The translations under genes were made by a program, and so were the position numbers. Below the pieces are notes generated by a model. That model did no database searches. It saw only the letters and a program-made list of their open reading frames with translations, and had not been told where the DNA came from. A stretch of DNA of 64,000 nt from contig NC_133918.1 in NCBI RefSeq assembly GCF_964199755.1, positions 1,302,001-1,366,000 of the forward strand. The letters run 5' to 3'. Each line of letters begins with the position of its first letter. Position 1 is the stretch's first letter. This document shows, piece by piece, positions 52,101-63,870 of this stretch. Source of the stretch: Larus michahellis. Its lineage: Eukaryota; Chordata; Aves; Charadriiformes; Laridae.

Positions 52101-53460
52101 TTGTACCGACGCCAACACAGGAAACTCGGGGCCAAAACTGGAGCCGCTCCGCTCAATGACAATAAAAAGCCATGTCAGGGACGGGGCAGCCCGGGCACCT
52201 CGCACAACTCGGGTACCACCTGGTACCCAGCCCCCAGCCCCAACCAGCCCCCTGGGAGCGCCGGCCTCGAGGTCCATGGGCAAACCTCCCTCTGGGTCCC
52301 CAGGCCCCGGGCTGGCAGAGGACAGGCCTGGGGGAGCTATTTTTAAAGCTCCGGACTCTTTTCATCCCTTTCCCTTGCCGGGGGCACAAGTGGGCAGCCC
52401 CCGCCCTGGCTTGGCCACGCACCACCGTGCAGCCCAAGCCACTCCACCGGCGGGGCCGAACACAGGGAGGCTCTCCCCAGCTCTCCTCCGGAGCCAAAAT
52501 ACTGAGGTCATGAGGAATGTGAGAAGAACAGAGTCCAGAGCAGCCCTGGCCAGCGCGACTTGATTTATCTCGGCCAGGCACGCTTCCCTCGAAGCTGCAC
52601 ACAGGCGATAAGCGCCGAAGCTCGGGGCTGAGGCTGTTCCAAAGTTAAAGGGAAACCACTGAGCAAGCACACGGCTTCTTCCGCTGCCAGCAACCTGCTG
52701 GGATTTGGGCTCCTCACACGGACCAGCCGTCACGCGGGCCCATCACCTGCAGCGTCACCCGCCGGCGCTGCAGGCTGGGTGTGGGCAGGAGGTATCCGAG
52801 GCTCATCACACCATCCCGGCCCCATCTCCTGCCCCGGGGCCGTACCGGATGGCCCGTGCTCCGTGCCGCATGCTGTCCCTGCGTCCGCTTGCCCAGGCCA
52901 CCTTGGCCATGCTGTCCAGGCTGGGGCTGCTCATGGAGGAGCCGGATCCCGTGCGGGTGGGTGCACCGGCGCTGACCCAAGGATGTAAAGGGAAAGGGAA
53001 ATGCTTCAGTCTTCTCAACAGCCTAATTTCAGGGTTGGGCTGTTATTTCTGGAGTTGTCGTCATCGTCGGCCCGGTTGGTCGGGAGGTTGCGGTGGCTGC
53101 TCGGGCTCTGCAGCCACTCCAGCACCTCCGGGACCTCCCCGAGCTCACACAACGCCTGGACAACAGGCGCACGGTCTGTACGCAGATGTACTCTCACGGG
53201 GACCAGCTCTACGTGCCTCATCACACCTAGAGCTCTATAGCCTCCTGTATCTCCACTAGAAAACATCTACCACTTGTCCTGCACCCTCGCCAGAGGTGCC
53301 CACCAGCATTTTCCACCAGCACCACCCTGATTCCCCCAGGGCTGGTGACACCTGGGGTCGGCAACGAGCCCCACGGGCCTGGGATCACCCTGCTGCGAGG
53401 AAGTGCTCGGGGACGAAATGGTTAAACTTACACCCAGGGCGCACAGGCACAGTCGGGGTA
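49165..53460. other. KANK3 upstream region / presumed 5' intron
   Basis: No gene recognised. The acceptor at 49165-49167 shows that at least one further non-coding KANK3 exon lies upstream. A-rich microsatellite at 49505-49566. A minus-strand frame beginning at 50971 (MACAEPSGKFVLALVLFNYL) looks hydrophobic and protein-like for about 20 codons but leads into low-complexity sequence. I do not call it a gene. Confidence 0.5.
49505..49566 (+). repeat. A-rich microsatellite
   Basis: AAAAC/AAAAG-type run, about 60 bases, more than 80 percent A. Confidence 0.9.
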
Positions 53461-53499
53461 CATGCAGAGCACACTCCATGTGCACGCAGGGAGCACCCC

Positions 53500-53910
53500 G
53501 AGCCCCGCAGCACCCCGTGTGCCCTCCAGCACCCCAGAGGGGCCTGCAGCAGCCTGGGGTGCCCTGCCACAGCCCCTGGTCCCCAGCACCCTGGGGTGCC
53601 TGCAGCACCCCCAGCCCTGTGGGTCCCCAGCACCCCGGGGTGCCTCCCAGCACCCCCAGCCCTGTGGGTCCCCAGCACCCTGGGGTGCCTCCCAGCACCC
53701 TCAACCTTGCAGGTCCCCAGCGACTTGGGGAGCCCCACAGCACCGCAGCACCCCGGGGTGCCTGCAGCACCCCCAGCCCTGTGGGTCCCCAGCACCCCGG
53801 GGTGCCTCCCAGCACCCCCAACCTTGCGGGTCCCCAGTACCCCAGGGTGCCTCCCAGCACCCCCAGCCCTGTGGGTCCCCAGCACCCCGGGGTGCTCGCA
53901 GCACCCTGCG
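53500..53910. repeat. ~45-bp minisatellite, seven to eight units
   Basis: Units of the type GTCCCCAGCACCCCGGGGTG followed by CCTCCCAGCACCCCCAGCCCTGTGG, starting near 53578, 53620, 53665, 53711, 53785, 53830 and 53874. One unit is partly replaced (53711-53760). Each unit contains the self-complementary core CACCCCGGGGTG. Long open frames on both strands here (for example GVLGTHRAGGAGRHP repeats) are a by-product of the period being a multiple of three. Confidence 0.92.
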
Positions 53911-53929
53911 CACCCCCGCACGTCGGGGC

Positions 53930-54620
53930 GCCCGCCCCCAGCCCAGGAGACCCCCCGGGGTCTCCCCGCCCCCGCCAGCCGCGGTGGGCGGCCCGGCCCG
54001 GCCCCGACGGCACCGGCCCCTCCTGGTCGCGGGCAGAAGCCCCGCTCCCGGTGCCGCCCGGGCGGAGCCCCCGAGGCCCCCCGAGGAGGGGGATGCCGGG
54101 GCCGCCCCACCCCGCCGCGGTCCCCGGGACTCCGGAGCGTCCCCTCGGCGGGCCCCGGGCGGCGGCGGCTCCAGGGGCCCTGCGGGGCGCCGCCGGGACG
54201 GGCCCCCGCCCCGCCGCCGGAGCCGCTCCCGGAGCCGCCGCTGCCGGCCGGTCCCCGCCGCCTCGTCCCGTCCCCGCCGCCCCTCACCTCGCCGGCCGGG
54301 CGTCTGGGCTGCAGCCGGGCCCCAGCGCGGGGCCCCGTCCCGGGCCCGGCGGCGGCTCTGGGCTACACCGCGGCGCCGGGCAGCGCTGCCCGCCGCAGCC
54401 CCGGGCCGAGGGCGGGCCGGCAGCGGGGCCGGGCGGGAGCGGGCCGGGGCGGGGCGGGGGCGGGCGGGGATCGCCCCCGGGTCCCGGCCGGGACGGGCAC
54501 CGCCCCCCGGGCCGCTCACCCTCGGCGGGGTCCCCACTCCCCCCCGCCCCGGCACGGAGGTCCCACCGCCCCCCTCTCCTCGGGGGAGTCCCCGTCCCCG
54601 CGGACCCCCGGGGTGAGATA
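53930..54620. promoter_or_regulatory. CpG island, candidate KANK3 promoter
   Basis: About 700 bases of extremely CpG-rich sequence with many GGGGCGGGG (Sp1-type) boxes near 54440-54470. It is the strongest island upstream of KANK3 and could hold its non-coding first exon, or the start of an unidentified plus-strand gene. Confidence 0.5.
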
Positions 54621-54639
54621 TCCCCCCGTGCCGGTCCCC

Positions 54640-54860
54640 TGGGGGAAGGAGCGTCCCGGTGAGCCCGGGAAGGGGGGGTGTCCCCTACCCCGATCACCCT
54701 GGGGACGGGGAATCCCCTGTCCCGGTTACCCCTGGGGATGGGGTGCCCCCACTCCACTCACCCTGGGGATGGGGGCGTCCCTGCTCTGCTCACCTTGGGG
54801 CTGGTGACCCTGGAGAAAGAGGGATCCCCTTCCCGTGTCACCTCGGCCGTGGGGTGTCCC
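54640..54860. repeat. Short GC-rich tandem repeat
   Basis: About five diverged units containing TCACCCTGGGGATGGGG / CCCCTGTCCCGG, period about 38-40 bases. Confidence 0.7.
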
Positions 54861-57800
54861 ATGCCTTGAGCTCAACTCCGCTGCTGGCAGGGGGCCTGCG
54901 GGTGGCTGGGGTCCAGCTCCGTGCCCCACCGTCCTCCCCCCTGCGCAGGCCCCCCCAGCCTGCCCGGCCCCCACGGCCTCGCGTGCTGCCTGCCCTCGTC
55001 CCAACCGTGTCCCACCGCCTGCCCGTGTCCCACCCCGTTCTGCTGGCCCCGGTTGGGCTCCTTGGGCCTGGCCCCGCTGGGTTTTTGGCAGCCCTCCCTT
55101 GTCCCAGCAGCGGGCTGTTTGTCTCCTTTTCTTGCCAGCTTTCTTCCCCGCCTGCTTCACGCGCCGGGCGCTCAGCTGCCGAGGTCTGGGCCGTCCTCCA
55201 TCCCGCAGGGATCCCTGGCACTTTCACACCTTAAAGCTCGCCCTCACTCACTGCTCCAACCTTTCTCTCAATGCTGACACCCTCAGCAAGGAGTTTTGCT
55301 TCTTTCTCTTTCCTTTTCAGCTGCTGAACCCCCCCCAGGTATTTTTCCACAGACACGCTTCTGTAACACTACTCACGGGAAGAGCAGGAGAAACAAGATG
55401 TGCTTCCCGGCGTTCCTCCCAGCTGCCGGCTGGCAGCTTGGGGACTTCCTGAGAAAGGGTTTGCATCCGGACGGAAATACCTTAATAGCCCTAATGGATC
55501 TACCTCCACCGGCAGACCTCGTCCCTCTCCAACCCATTTACATACTTGGCCTCTCCGGCACCCTGTGGTAATGAACTTGGTGACTTCATGCCCTCGTTCT
55601 GTCTCCAAAGCAGGTCCAGAATAGCACGCTCCTCTCAAGTCACTATTTGGCAAAGAAATTGGTTGGGTCCTCTGTAGCCGAGTGGCTTGCCTCCTCCGTC
55701 CACATCTGGAAAGGTCCTAAAGTCTGGCGCGATGAGTGAGGTCCCACTGGTGTCTGCTCACCGGTCGCGCCGCAGAGCTCGTGCCCCGCGGCCTGGCTGA
55801 GGGCTCCATGAAGGACCCACGTCCAGGTCTCCTCTTCTCCGACATCCGACAAAAATGTCGCCCATTGCCAAACGGCAATTCTTGTTTCCTCCTTGCCAAG
55901 GTAGGGAAAAAAACACATAAAGGGGGAACTGAGGAAAAATGAGCTTGGGAAAGCGATGTCGCCCCAGCTCTGCAGGTGCCAGACCTTGCCCATGGGACTG
56001 CTGCCGCCCTGGCACTGGGGCAGGGCTGGGAAACGGTGTGTGTGGGGGGCCCTCGAACCACCCAGTGGAAATACAGGCTTGGGGGTGCCTAAATTTGGTG
56101 CTGGAGCACAGAACTGTGGCAGCTCAGAGGTGTTTCCAGGCTAAAAACTCAACAGCAGCCTTTGAACAAGAGGTGTGAGGGTTGGTCCCTGCACAGATCA
56201 GACTCCTCTGCCTTTAAGCTTTGGTGACCAAGAAGAATTAAACCCAAGGCACGGCCTTTATTTCTAACACTCACCGTTTTCCGCGGAAACTCTGCGAATC
56301 TCAAATACGCGGCAAGAGAAGTCACAAGGGCCGGTCGGTGGTTTAACCCCGTGTAAATCACGACTGCACCCGGGAGGCGGCACGGAGAAAAGTGCTTCCC
56401 AAGTCTCGGCTGATGGCCGGCGCGGCGGCTGCACCCCGGGGCCCGGGACGCTGACCCAGGACCAGTCCGAGCTGTGGCACCCGCCCGCCCGGGCCAGCAG
56501 CCCCCGACAGCCGCAGCCCAACCCAGGCTTGGAGGCAAATGGCAGCGCCTGTCGGCAGCTTTCCTGCTGCACCGGCATCTGCACCGAGCTTCAAGCCAGT
56601 AAAGGTGCAACCCTGAGGTTGCGGATGTTCGGGTGCGTGCCTGCGTGGGTGAAAGCCACCCGAACGCTCAGTCCCAGCAAGGATCAGGGACTGCCACAGC
56701 CTGGGACTGAGCTCTCGTAATCAGCATCTCTCTTATCACCCTGCATCAAGGGGTGAGGAGGGTTAGCCAGGCTTTTCTCGCTGTTGTAGGGACAGTTTTG
56801 CCAAAACCCCCATGGTTTTCTGGTGCTGGAGTGTTGTAATTCAGCCGTCTGGGGCTCTGCGTGGCATCGTGGCAGGGCCTGGCACAGCTGTCCCTCGTCC
56901 TGGGCCTCGCGCTGGCCAGGGAAACCGGCCCTGACCCTCCTGAGAGTATCCACCTGAACAAAAAGCTCCAGGACCTGATGAGTTTTCTATTCATCGGAAA
57001 CGTTAAAAAGCTTTTTTTGTTTTTTTTGGTCCAGAAGAGGGTCTCAAAAAATGGCTTTCCCTGTGAATCCCAATCCTTTGCTCTCTGCCAGCGCTGACTG
57101 GGGCTGTGCATGTGATCGTGCCTCAGTTTCCCCACCAGGGCAGTTGGAAAGGGAGTACGTGTGTTGTGACGTGCAGCAGCGTGGCAGGGTGCTCCTCCGC
57201 ATCGTGCCGGGGAACAGAGCCCCAGGAGCTGGAAGCGGCCGCAGACTGACAGAACAGGCTGCGTCCACGTCCGTCCGCATGCAGCCCAGAAACGGAGGGG
57301 TGTCAGCACCCAGGAAAACACACAAAGCTCGGCCAGGCCTTCAGCTGGCTGCGAGGAAGCTTCTACTGTCACCCTGCCTCGTTCAGGTGGCCCTTGGATG
57401 GAGGGAGCCTGGGAAAAGCTGCCGGAGATGCCGGTGGGGAAGGGCTGCAGCCCTGCGTGCTGCCCGGCTCACTGCAGCCCTGGGCGACCCCGTTTGCTCC
57501 CGGGGCAGGAGGCTCCCAAAGCCCCGAGCGTTTTGGTCCTCTCTGGGGCAGCGGGCTCCTGAAGCCCTGGGTGTCCCGGGCAGGCTGACGGTGGCTGGGA
57601 GAAGCCGTGCGTGCTCAGGGTGCACCTGGAAAAGCAGCCGGTGGGGTGTGTTCCAGCCGTTTCCTGGCCGCCCGAGTTCATCTCCGCTTGCTCCAGCTCC
57701 GCCGCCCCTGCCCGAGCCCGACTCCCGGCTCCATCGTCCCCTCCGCGGTGTCACGAACGGGCACGGCGTGGGACCCACGGGCAAAGACTGGCTGGGCTCT

Positions 57801-60126
57801 GCCTGGCGCGGTCGCTGTGGTGTGAACGCCTCTGCGCTGCAGAGATGAACCAGCCCGGCTCGCTCCCAGCGGGATCAGCTCTCCCTGCCCAGCTGCCGTG
57901 GCAGGATGTCCTTGTTTTTCTGCCTGCAGGTTTGGGAGCGGGCAGGAAGCTCGTTTCCTCTCCTCGCCTCTCTGCTCAGATCCTTCCTCCCCGGGATGCT
58001 GCAGCAAAACAAAGGGCCCGAGAGCGGAGCGGGAGCAGCTTCCCCAGCTCTCCAGGGGTGTGTGGGTCCGTGGGACCCGGGGAAGGGTCCTCGGGGGGCT
58101 GCAGGACGCCAGCACTGGGCTCAGACCTGGCTGGGCTGGTGGGGAAGGGGCTGACGGCAGAGGCTGAAGCCGTTGGGGGAAACCGAACCCCGACAGTGGG
58201 ACAGCCACCCCACAGAGCCCTTGCCTACAGCCTCCCCCCTTGCCACCTGCCACCCCCCTGTCACCTCCTGGGGACTCCCTCGAACTCCATTTAGGGCCGT
58301 GCTGTGGCAGCTGCATCAAATACAGAACCCCTGCAATGTCACCCGCTCCCTGGGGACCTCCTGCTCCATGCCACCCCTTCCTATGTCCCCCTGATGCGTG
58401 TGGCCCTGTGCGCCCGCTCGTCCCCAGCGTGGCCATACAAGACCAGGATTCACCCAGGTGTGGGGTGCCCGTGTCCCCCGTCCCCTCTCCCCACTCCCCC
58501 TCTGATCTCGCCGGCCACAGGTGACATTCGGTGCCTGTGTGGCACAGCGGGTGCGGGCTTTTATCTCAGGCAATATTTCGCGCGGTTGGCACAGCATCCA
58601 ACCAGCCCGGGGGAAGGCCAGGACGGCTTTTTTTTTTTTTTTTTTTTTTGTGTGGCTGGGTTTGCAGGTCAGCCTTATCAGGGCTGAGGAAAATGCCGTG
58701 CGGTCCTTTCCGCAGCCGGGATTTGCTTTGGCCAGCAGCCAGCCCCGCCAGCAGCCCCGGGGGGGAACCTGCCCCACCGGCCGCCGGTGCCTTCCTGCCG
58801 TTACATGGCCATAAACACTCCCCAACGGTCGGTGGGAGCCGCCAGTGGGATGCTTCTGGGTCTGGCACTTTCCAGGTACCTGGGTCACACCGCATACGGA
58901 GGGTTTGCGGCCTGGGGCGACTTGAAACGTTGGGACCTTGGGCTTAAATTCGGCACTCCTTCAAAATGGACATTTTTCTTCTGGGACCTCAGGGCTGTTA
59001 TCCCTATGCCCATCTGTAGCCAGCGGGCTGCAAAGCGTGTTTCGAAAACAAGTGCCCACACTGATTCTCCCGGCATGGGCTCACTCCTGGAAGGGGGCAG
59101 TTAGGGAGGACATCTGCTCCCGTGGATCCGGGCGACCTCGGGGCTGGTCCTGCAGCAGGCTGGACTCCAGGCTGCCACCCCGTCCCTGTGGGAAATGCTC
59201 TGGCACAGGAGCAGCAGCCCTGGCACAGCTCTGAGATCCCCAGCTCTCAGCGAGGGGACAGGGATGTTCCCACCACCTGGTGGGTGGCGTGGGCTCAGCT
59301 TCACCCACCGGTTTCCAGCCCGTCCCTTCACCCTGCAGAACAGGACGGGGATGGATGTGCACCAGGGGGACAAAACAGCCCCAAAATACCTTCCTCTTCT
59401 TCCGGGCTCCCTGGGCACCCAGCAGAGATGCCAGCCGAGTCCTTAGGACAAAGAGGGGATGTCCTGCCCGGCCGGTGCCCTTCTGCCTTGCCACAGCCAC
59501 TGGCAAGCCAACCCCTCAGTCTCTCCACGGGGAGTTATTTCCAGCGTTTCCAGCTCTCCGCTGCCCGCCCCCCGCCGCGGGGCCCTCGGGCTGGCGGCTT
59601 CCGACTCCCTTTTGACATTTCCAGCTGAGCCGAGAAAGGCCGTGTGTGTCTGGGCACACAGAGCGCCCTTCTCCACCCGGCGCCCGCAGCGGCACGTTCC
59701 CGGCCGCCGGGGATCTGGCTAGGGCCGGGGCGGTGCAATGGGACCTCCCGGCAGGAACGGCATAGATCTGCCATTGAAAGGCAGCAGAAAAGCCTTTCTG
59801 TGCCGCTGCCCGAAGCGGTACATCTGGTCCCAGCGTACAATCGAGCCATTGAGTCGGTGACAGCCGAGCGGGGCCAAGGAGATGAGCTTTCTCACTCCTT
59901 CCCTTCCGTGGGCTGGTTTGGAGCCTGAATCCTCCTCCCGGTTGTTGCTTTCTGCTCTGGAATCTCTGCCGGGAACTTCCCACCCCATCTGCTGGACAGA
60001 AACAGGTTCCCCGAGTATTCCCCATCACCTCCGAGAGAGAGCTGCCTCCTGGGGGAGGCCAGGCATCCTGGCGAAGGAAACAGCCCTGCTGGGGGCACCC
60101 GGCTGCTCTTTCCTTTTCTTGTGCCA
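54861..60126. other. No recognised gene (54.9-60.1 kb)
   Basis: GC-rich unique sequence with long but unconvincing open frames on both strands, as expected from composition. No family motif or consistent splice chain was found. A 22-25-base T run lies at 58627-58649. Confidence 0.45.
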
Positions 60127-60966
60127 CCCAGAGAGACACGAACAGGCTGCAGAGGTGGGGCCTGTGCCAACCTCATGGAGTTCACCCAGACCAAGTGCAG
60201 GGTCCTGCACCTGGGTCAGGGCAACCCCCAGCACAAACCCAGGCTGGGGGATGAAGGGATGGAGAGCAGCCCTGAGGAGAAGGACTTGGGGGTGTCGGTG
60301 GGGGAGAAGCTCCACACGCCCCGGCACCGTGCGCTGGCAGCCCAGAAACCCCCCGCAGCCTGGGCTGCATCCCCAGCAGCGTGGGCAGCAGGGCGAGGGG
60401 GGGATTCTGCCCCTCTGCTCCGCTCGGGGGAGACCCCCCTGCAGTGCTGCCTCCAGCGCTGGGGCACCGACAGCAGAAGGACACGGAGCTGTTGGAGCGG
60501 GGCCAGAGGAGGCCCCGGAGATGCTGGGAGGGCTGGAGCCCCTCTGCTGGGAGGACAGGCTGAGAGAGCTGGGGGGGTTCAGCCTGGAGAAGAGAAGGCT
60601 CCGCGGAGACCTTCCAGCCCCTTCCAGTCCCTAAAGGGGCTCCGGGAAAGCTGGGGAGGGACTCTGGAGCAGGGAGGGGAGCCACGGGACGAGGGGGAAC
60701 GGTTTGAAACTGGAAGAGGGAAGACTGAGATGAGATCTTGGGAAGAAATTGTTTGCTGTGAGGGGGGTGAGCCCCTGGCCCAGGTTGCCCAGAGAAGCTG
60801 TGGCTGCCCCATCCCTGGAGGGGTTCAAGGCCAGGTTGGCCGGGGCTTGGAGCAACCTGGGCTGGTGGGAGGTGGCAGCCTGGGTGGTGGCTTTAAGGGG
60901 CCAGGGGGTGGCACTGGGTGGGCTTTAAGGTCCCTTCCCTCCTAAACCATTCTATGATTCTTTGCT
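60127..60966 (+). mobile_element. CR1 LINE 3' fragment (young subfamily)
   Basis: Plus orientation. Begins in the CR1 ORF ([16 protein letters not shown] in translation at 60181) and runs to the 3' tail (CCATTCTATGATTC at 60949-60962). Nearly identical over several hundred bases to the copies at 36689-37428 and 37928-38690. Confidence 0.95.
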
Positions 60967-61785
60967 GGCAAGCAGACAGGAACTAGAAGGTGGCCGATCT
61001 ACAGCGGGTTTTTCTGCAGATGATGCATAGTGAAGGTGGGGCCTCATAACTTGTTGGTCCAAATCCACCTGTCAGGGACAGGGACAGGTCTGTGGGGACA
61101 CGGGGAGCAGCTGGACGTGCAGGGCCTTCGTCCCTCCTCCCTGGAGGAGCAGGACAAGAAGGAGAGCAGGGCCCGCCTCCGCAGCCATGGGACATGGGGC
61201 AGGGGAGCCCCCGCAGTGCTGCTGGCACCCAGGGGCTGCCGGGACCTGCCAGCACCTTTCCAGGGGGGAGCAGTCCCCATGGGTGCCCTCCAGACACACC
61301 TCCCTCTGAGTGCGGGACAGCCAGCAGCGCTGGCAACTAGCAAGGGTAAACACCCGAAACGAGGGGCATTCGTTAACGATGAATGTGTGTTTGGGGGATG
61401 CAGCACAGGCTCTGGGTGCAACCTGCGCTGAAGCCGGGTGAGCTGGGGAGAGCATGAAGCTGGGAAAGGGTCCCCTGAATTGATCCGGCTTCCAGGAGAC
61501 GGGGAGCAGAAGCCTCGCCGAGCGCCGGAGCAGCGGCTGGTGCAGACCCGCTCATAGCAGGACGGCAACGCCGTGGGGTGGCCGAAGGGCCCCATGGGTC
61601 ACCGTGCTTGGGCCCAGGGCAGAGGGGAGCAGAGGCAGGGGAGTGGGGGTAGGGAGCCGGGGCTGGGGGGTCACGGGAAGAGGTGTCGGGCTGGGTGGTC
61701 AGGAGGGTGATACAGAGGGGTCCTGCCCAGCGTGAACCCCTGGGGCTGGGGGGAGCCATGGCAGGGTGAGGGGGGGACAGGGTGA
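60967..61785. other. Unique sequence between two CR1 copies
   Basis: No gene or repeat recognised. Confidence 0.5.
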
Positions 61786-62548
61786 TCACAGAATCATAGA
61801 ATCATTCAGGTTGGAAAAGACCCTTGGGATCGTCGAGTCCAACCATCAACCCCACTCTGCAGAGTTCTCCCCTACGCCATATCCCCCAACCCCACATCTA
61901 AACGAGCCAAACACATCCAGGGATGGCGACTCCACCACCTCCCTGGGCAGCCTATTCCAGTGTCTGACCACTCTTTCTGGGAAGAATTTTTTTCCTAATG
62001 TCCAGTCTAAACCTCCCCTGTTGCAGCTTGAACCCATTCCCTCTTGTTCTATCACTAATGACCTGTGAGAAGAGACCAGCACCAACCTCTCTACAATGGC
62101 CTTTTGTAGAGAGCGATGAGGTCTCCCCTCAGCCTCCTCTTCCTCAAACTAAACAGTCCCAGCTCCTTCAGTCGCTCCTCATCAGATTTATTCTCCAGGC
62201 CCTTCACCAGCTTCATTGGCCTCCTCTGCCTCACTCCAGCACCTCGAGATCTCTCTCATATTGAGGTGCCCAGAACTGGACACAATACTCCAGGGGTGGC
62301 CTCACCAGTGCTGAGCACAGGGGGACAATCACCTCCCTACTTCTGCTGGTCACACTATTTCTAATACAAGCCAGGATGCCATTGGCTTTCTTGGCCACCT
62401 GGGCACACTGCTGGCTCATGTTCAGCCACGTGTCAATTAGAGCCCCCAGGTCCCCTTTTCCGCCGGGCAGCTCTCCAGCCACGCTGCCCCCAGCCCGTAG
62501 CGCCCGTGGGGTTGTTGTGGCCCAAGCCCAGGACCTGGCGCTTGGCGG
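61786..62548 (-). mobile_element. CR1 LINE fragment
   Basis: Minus orientation, from the 3' tail (CACAGAATCATAGAATC) to the RT C-terminal coding region (TTGTTGTGGCCCAAGCCCAG, 62514-62533). The minus-strand frame near 62231-62460 still reads [20 protein letters not shown]. Confidence 0.95.
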
Positions 62549-62554
62549 GTCGCG

Positions 62555-62810
62555 GTGACCCCGTCCTCGCCGCTCCGGCCGTGCGATCCCGAAGCCGCGT
62601 CCCCAGCCCTGTCCCCAGCCCCTTCCCCGCACCCGGGGGGGGCGGCGGCTGGTGCCCCCGCAAGGCTCTGGGCTCGGCGCAGGCGGCGGCGGCGGCGGCA
62701 CCGGCGGGGGGCGGCCGGGAGGGGGCGGTGCCGCCTCGGGAACCGCCGCGCCGCCGGGGGCCGGGGGGGCGCGGGGCTGCGGGGGGTCGGGGGAGAGAAT
62801 AGGTGGGTGC
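62555..62810. promoter_or_regulatory. Small CpG island with GGC repeat
   Basis: CpG-rich block including a (GGC)n run near 62681-62705, directly at the junction between a CR1 and a minisatellite. Could be a promoter of an unidentified transcript or simple GC-rich repeat. Confidence 0.35.
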
Positions 62811-63870
62811 TGGGTGCACGGGGTGGGAGCTGGAAGTGAAGGCGTAGGGGGGGTGGAGGGGTGGGTGCTAGAGGGGGTGCCGGGTGCATGGAGTAGGTGC
62901 ATGGGGTGGGCGCTGAGCGCATGGGGTGGGCGCATGGGGTTAATGCTGGGGTTGGGTGCTTGGGGTGGGTGCATAGGTGGGTGCTGGAGGTGGTGGTGGG
63001 GGGGGCATGTGTAGGATGGGAGCCTGAGGTGGGTGCTGGAGGGGGGTGAGAGAGTTGGGTGCTGGAAGTGAGTGGGTGGGGAGGGTGCTGGGTGCATGGG
63101 GTGGGTGCTGGAAGTGAAGGCGTAGGTGCGTGGAGGGGTGGGTGCTGGAGGGGGATGCTGGGTGCATGGAGTAGGTGCATGGGGTGGGTGCTGAGTGCAT
63201 GGGCTGCATTATGGGTGCATGGGGTGGGCGCATGGGATTGATGCTGGGGTTGGGTGCTTGGGGTGGGTGCATAGATGGGTGCTGGAGTGGTGGTGGGGGG
63301 CATGTGTAGGATGGGAGCCTGAGATGGGTGCTGAAGGGGGGTGAGAGGGTTGGGTGCTGGAAGTGAAGGCGTAGGGGGGATGGAGGGGTGGGTGCTGGAG
63401 GGGGTGCTGGGTGCATGGAGTAGATGCATGGGGTGGATGCTGAGCGCATGGGCTGCATTATGGGTGCATGGGGTGGGCGCATGGGGCTGATGCTGGGGTT
63501 GGGTGCTTGGGGTGGGTGCATAGATGGGTGGTGAGGGGGGGCATGCGTAGGATGGGAGCCTGAGATGGATGCTGGAGAGGGGTGGGAGGGCTGAGTGCTA
63601 GAACTGAGTGCGTGGGGTGGGTGCTGGAAGTGAAGGCATAGGGTGAGTGCATGGGGAGGGGTGCTGAGTGCACGGAGTAGGTGCATGGGGTGGGTGCTGA
63701 GCACATGGGCTGTGTTATGGGTGCATGGGCTGGGTGCTGGGTGCGCGGGGTGGGTGCATGGGATTGATGCTGGGGTTGGGTGCTTATGGTGGGTGCTGGA
63801 GCTGGTGAGGGGGCTGGGTGCTGGCAGTGAGTGCACGGGGTGGGTGCTGCAGGCGGGTGCGTGGGGGCAG
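62800..63870. repeat. Large minisatellite with ~250-300-bp higher-order unit
   Basis: A basic unit of about 10 bases (GGGTGGGTGC / GGGTGCATGG) is arranged in a longer unit. The phrase GCTGGGGTTGGGTGCTT recurs at about 62946, 63244, 63493 and 63772, giving periods of about 298, 249 and 279. TGTAGGATGGGAGCCTGAG recurs at 63010, 63305 and 63546. The Pro/His/Thr-rich open frames on the minus strand are by-products of the repeat. Confidence 0.92.

Noticed and set aside
53296-54807. Plus-strand 503-codon and 419-codon Pro-rich frames
   Set aside because: They cover a 45-bp minisatellite and a CpG island. Openness follows from period and composition in several frames at once.
57051-57848. 265-codon plus-strand frame as a gene
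   Set aside because: No recognisable domain, no splice or promoter support, Arg/Pro/Gly-rich as expected for GC-rich non-coding DNA.
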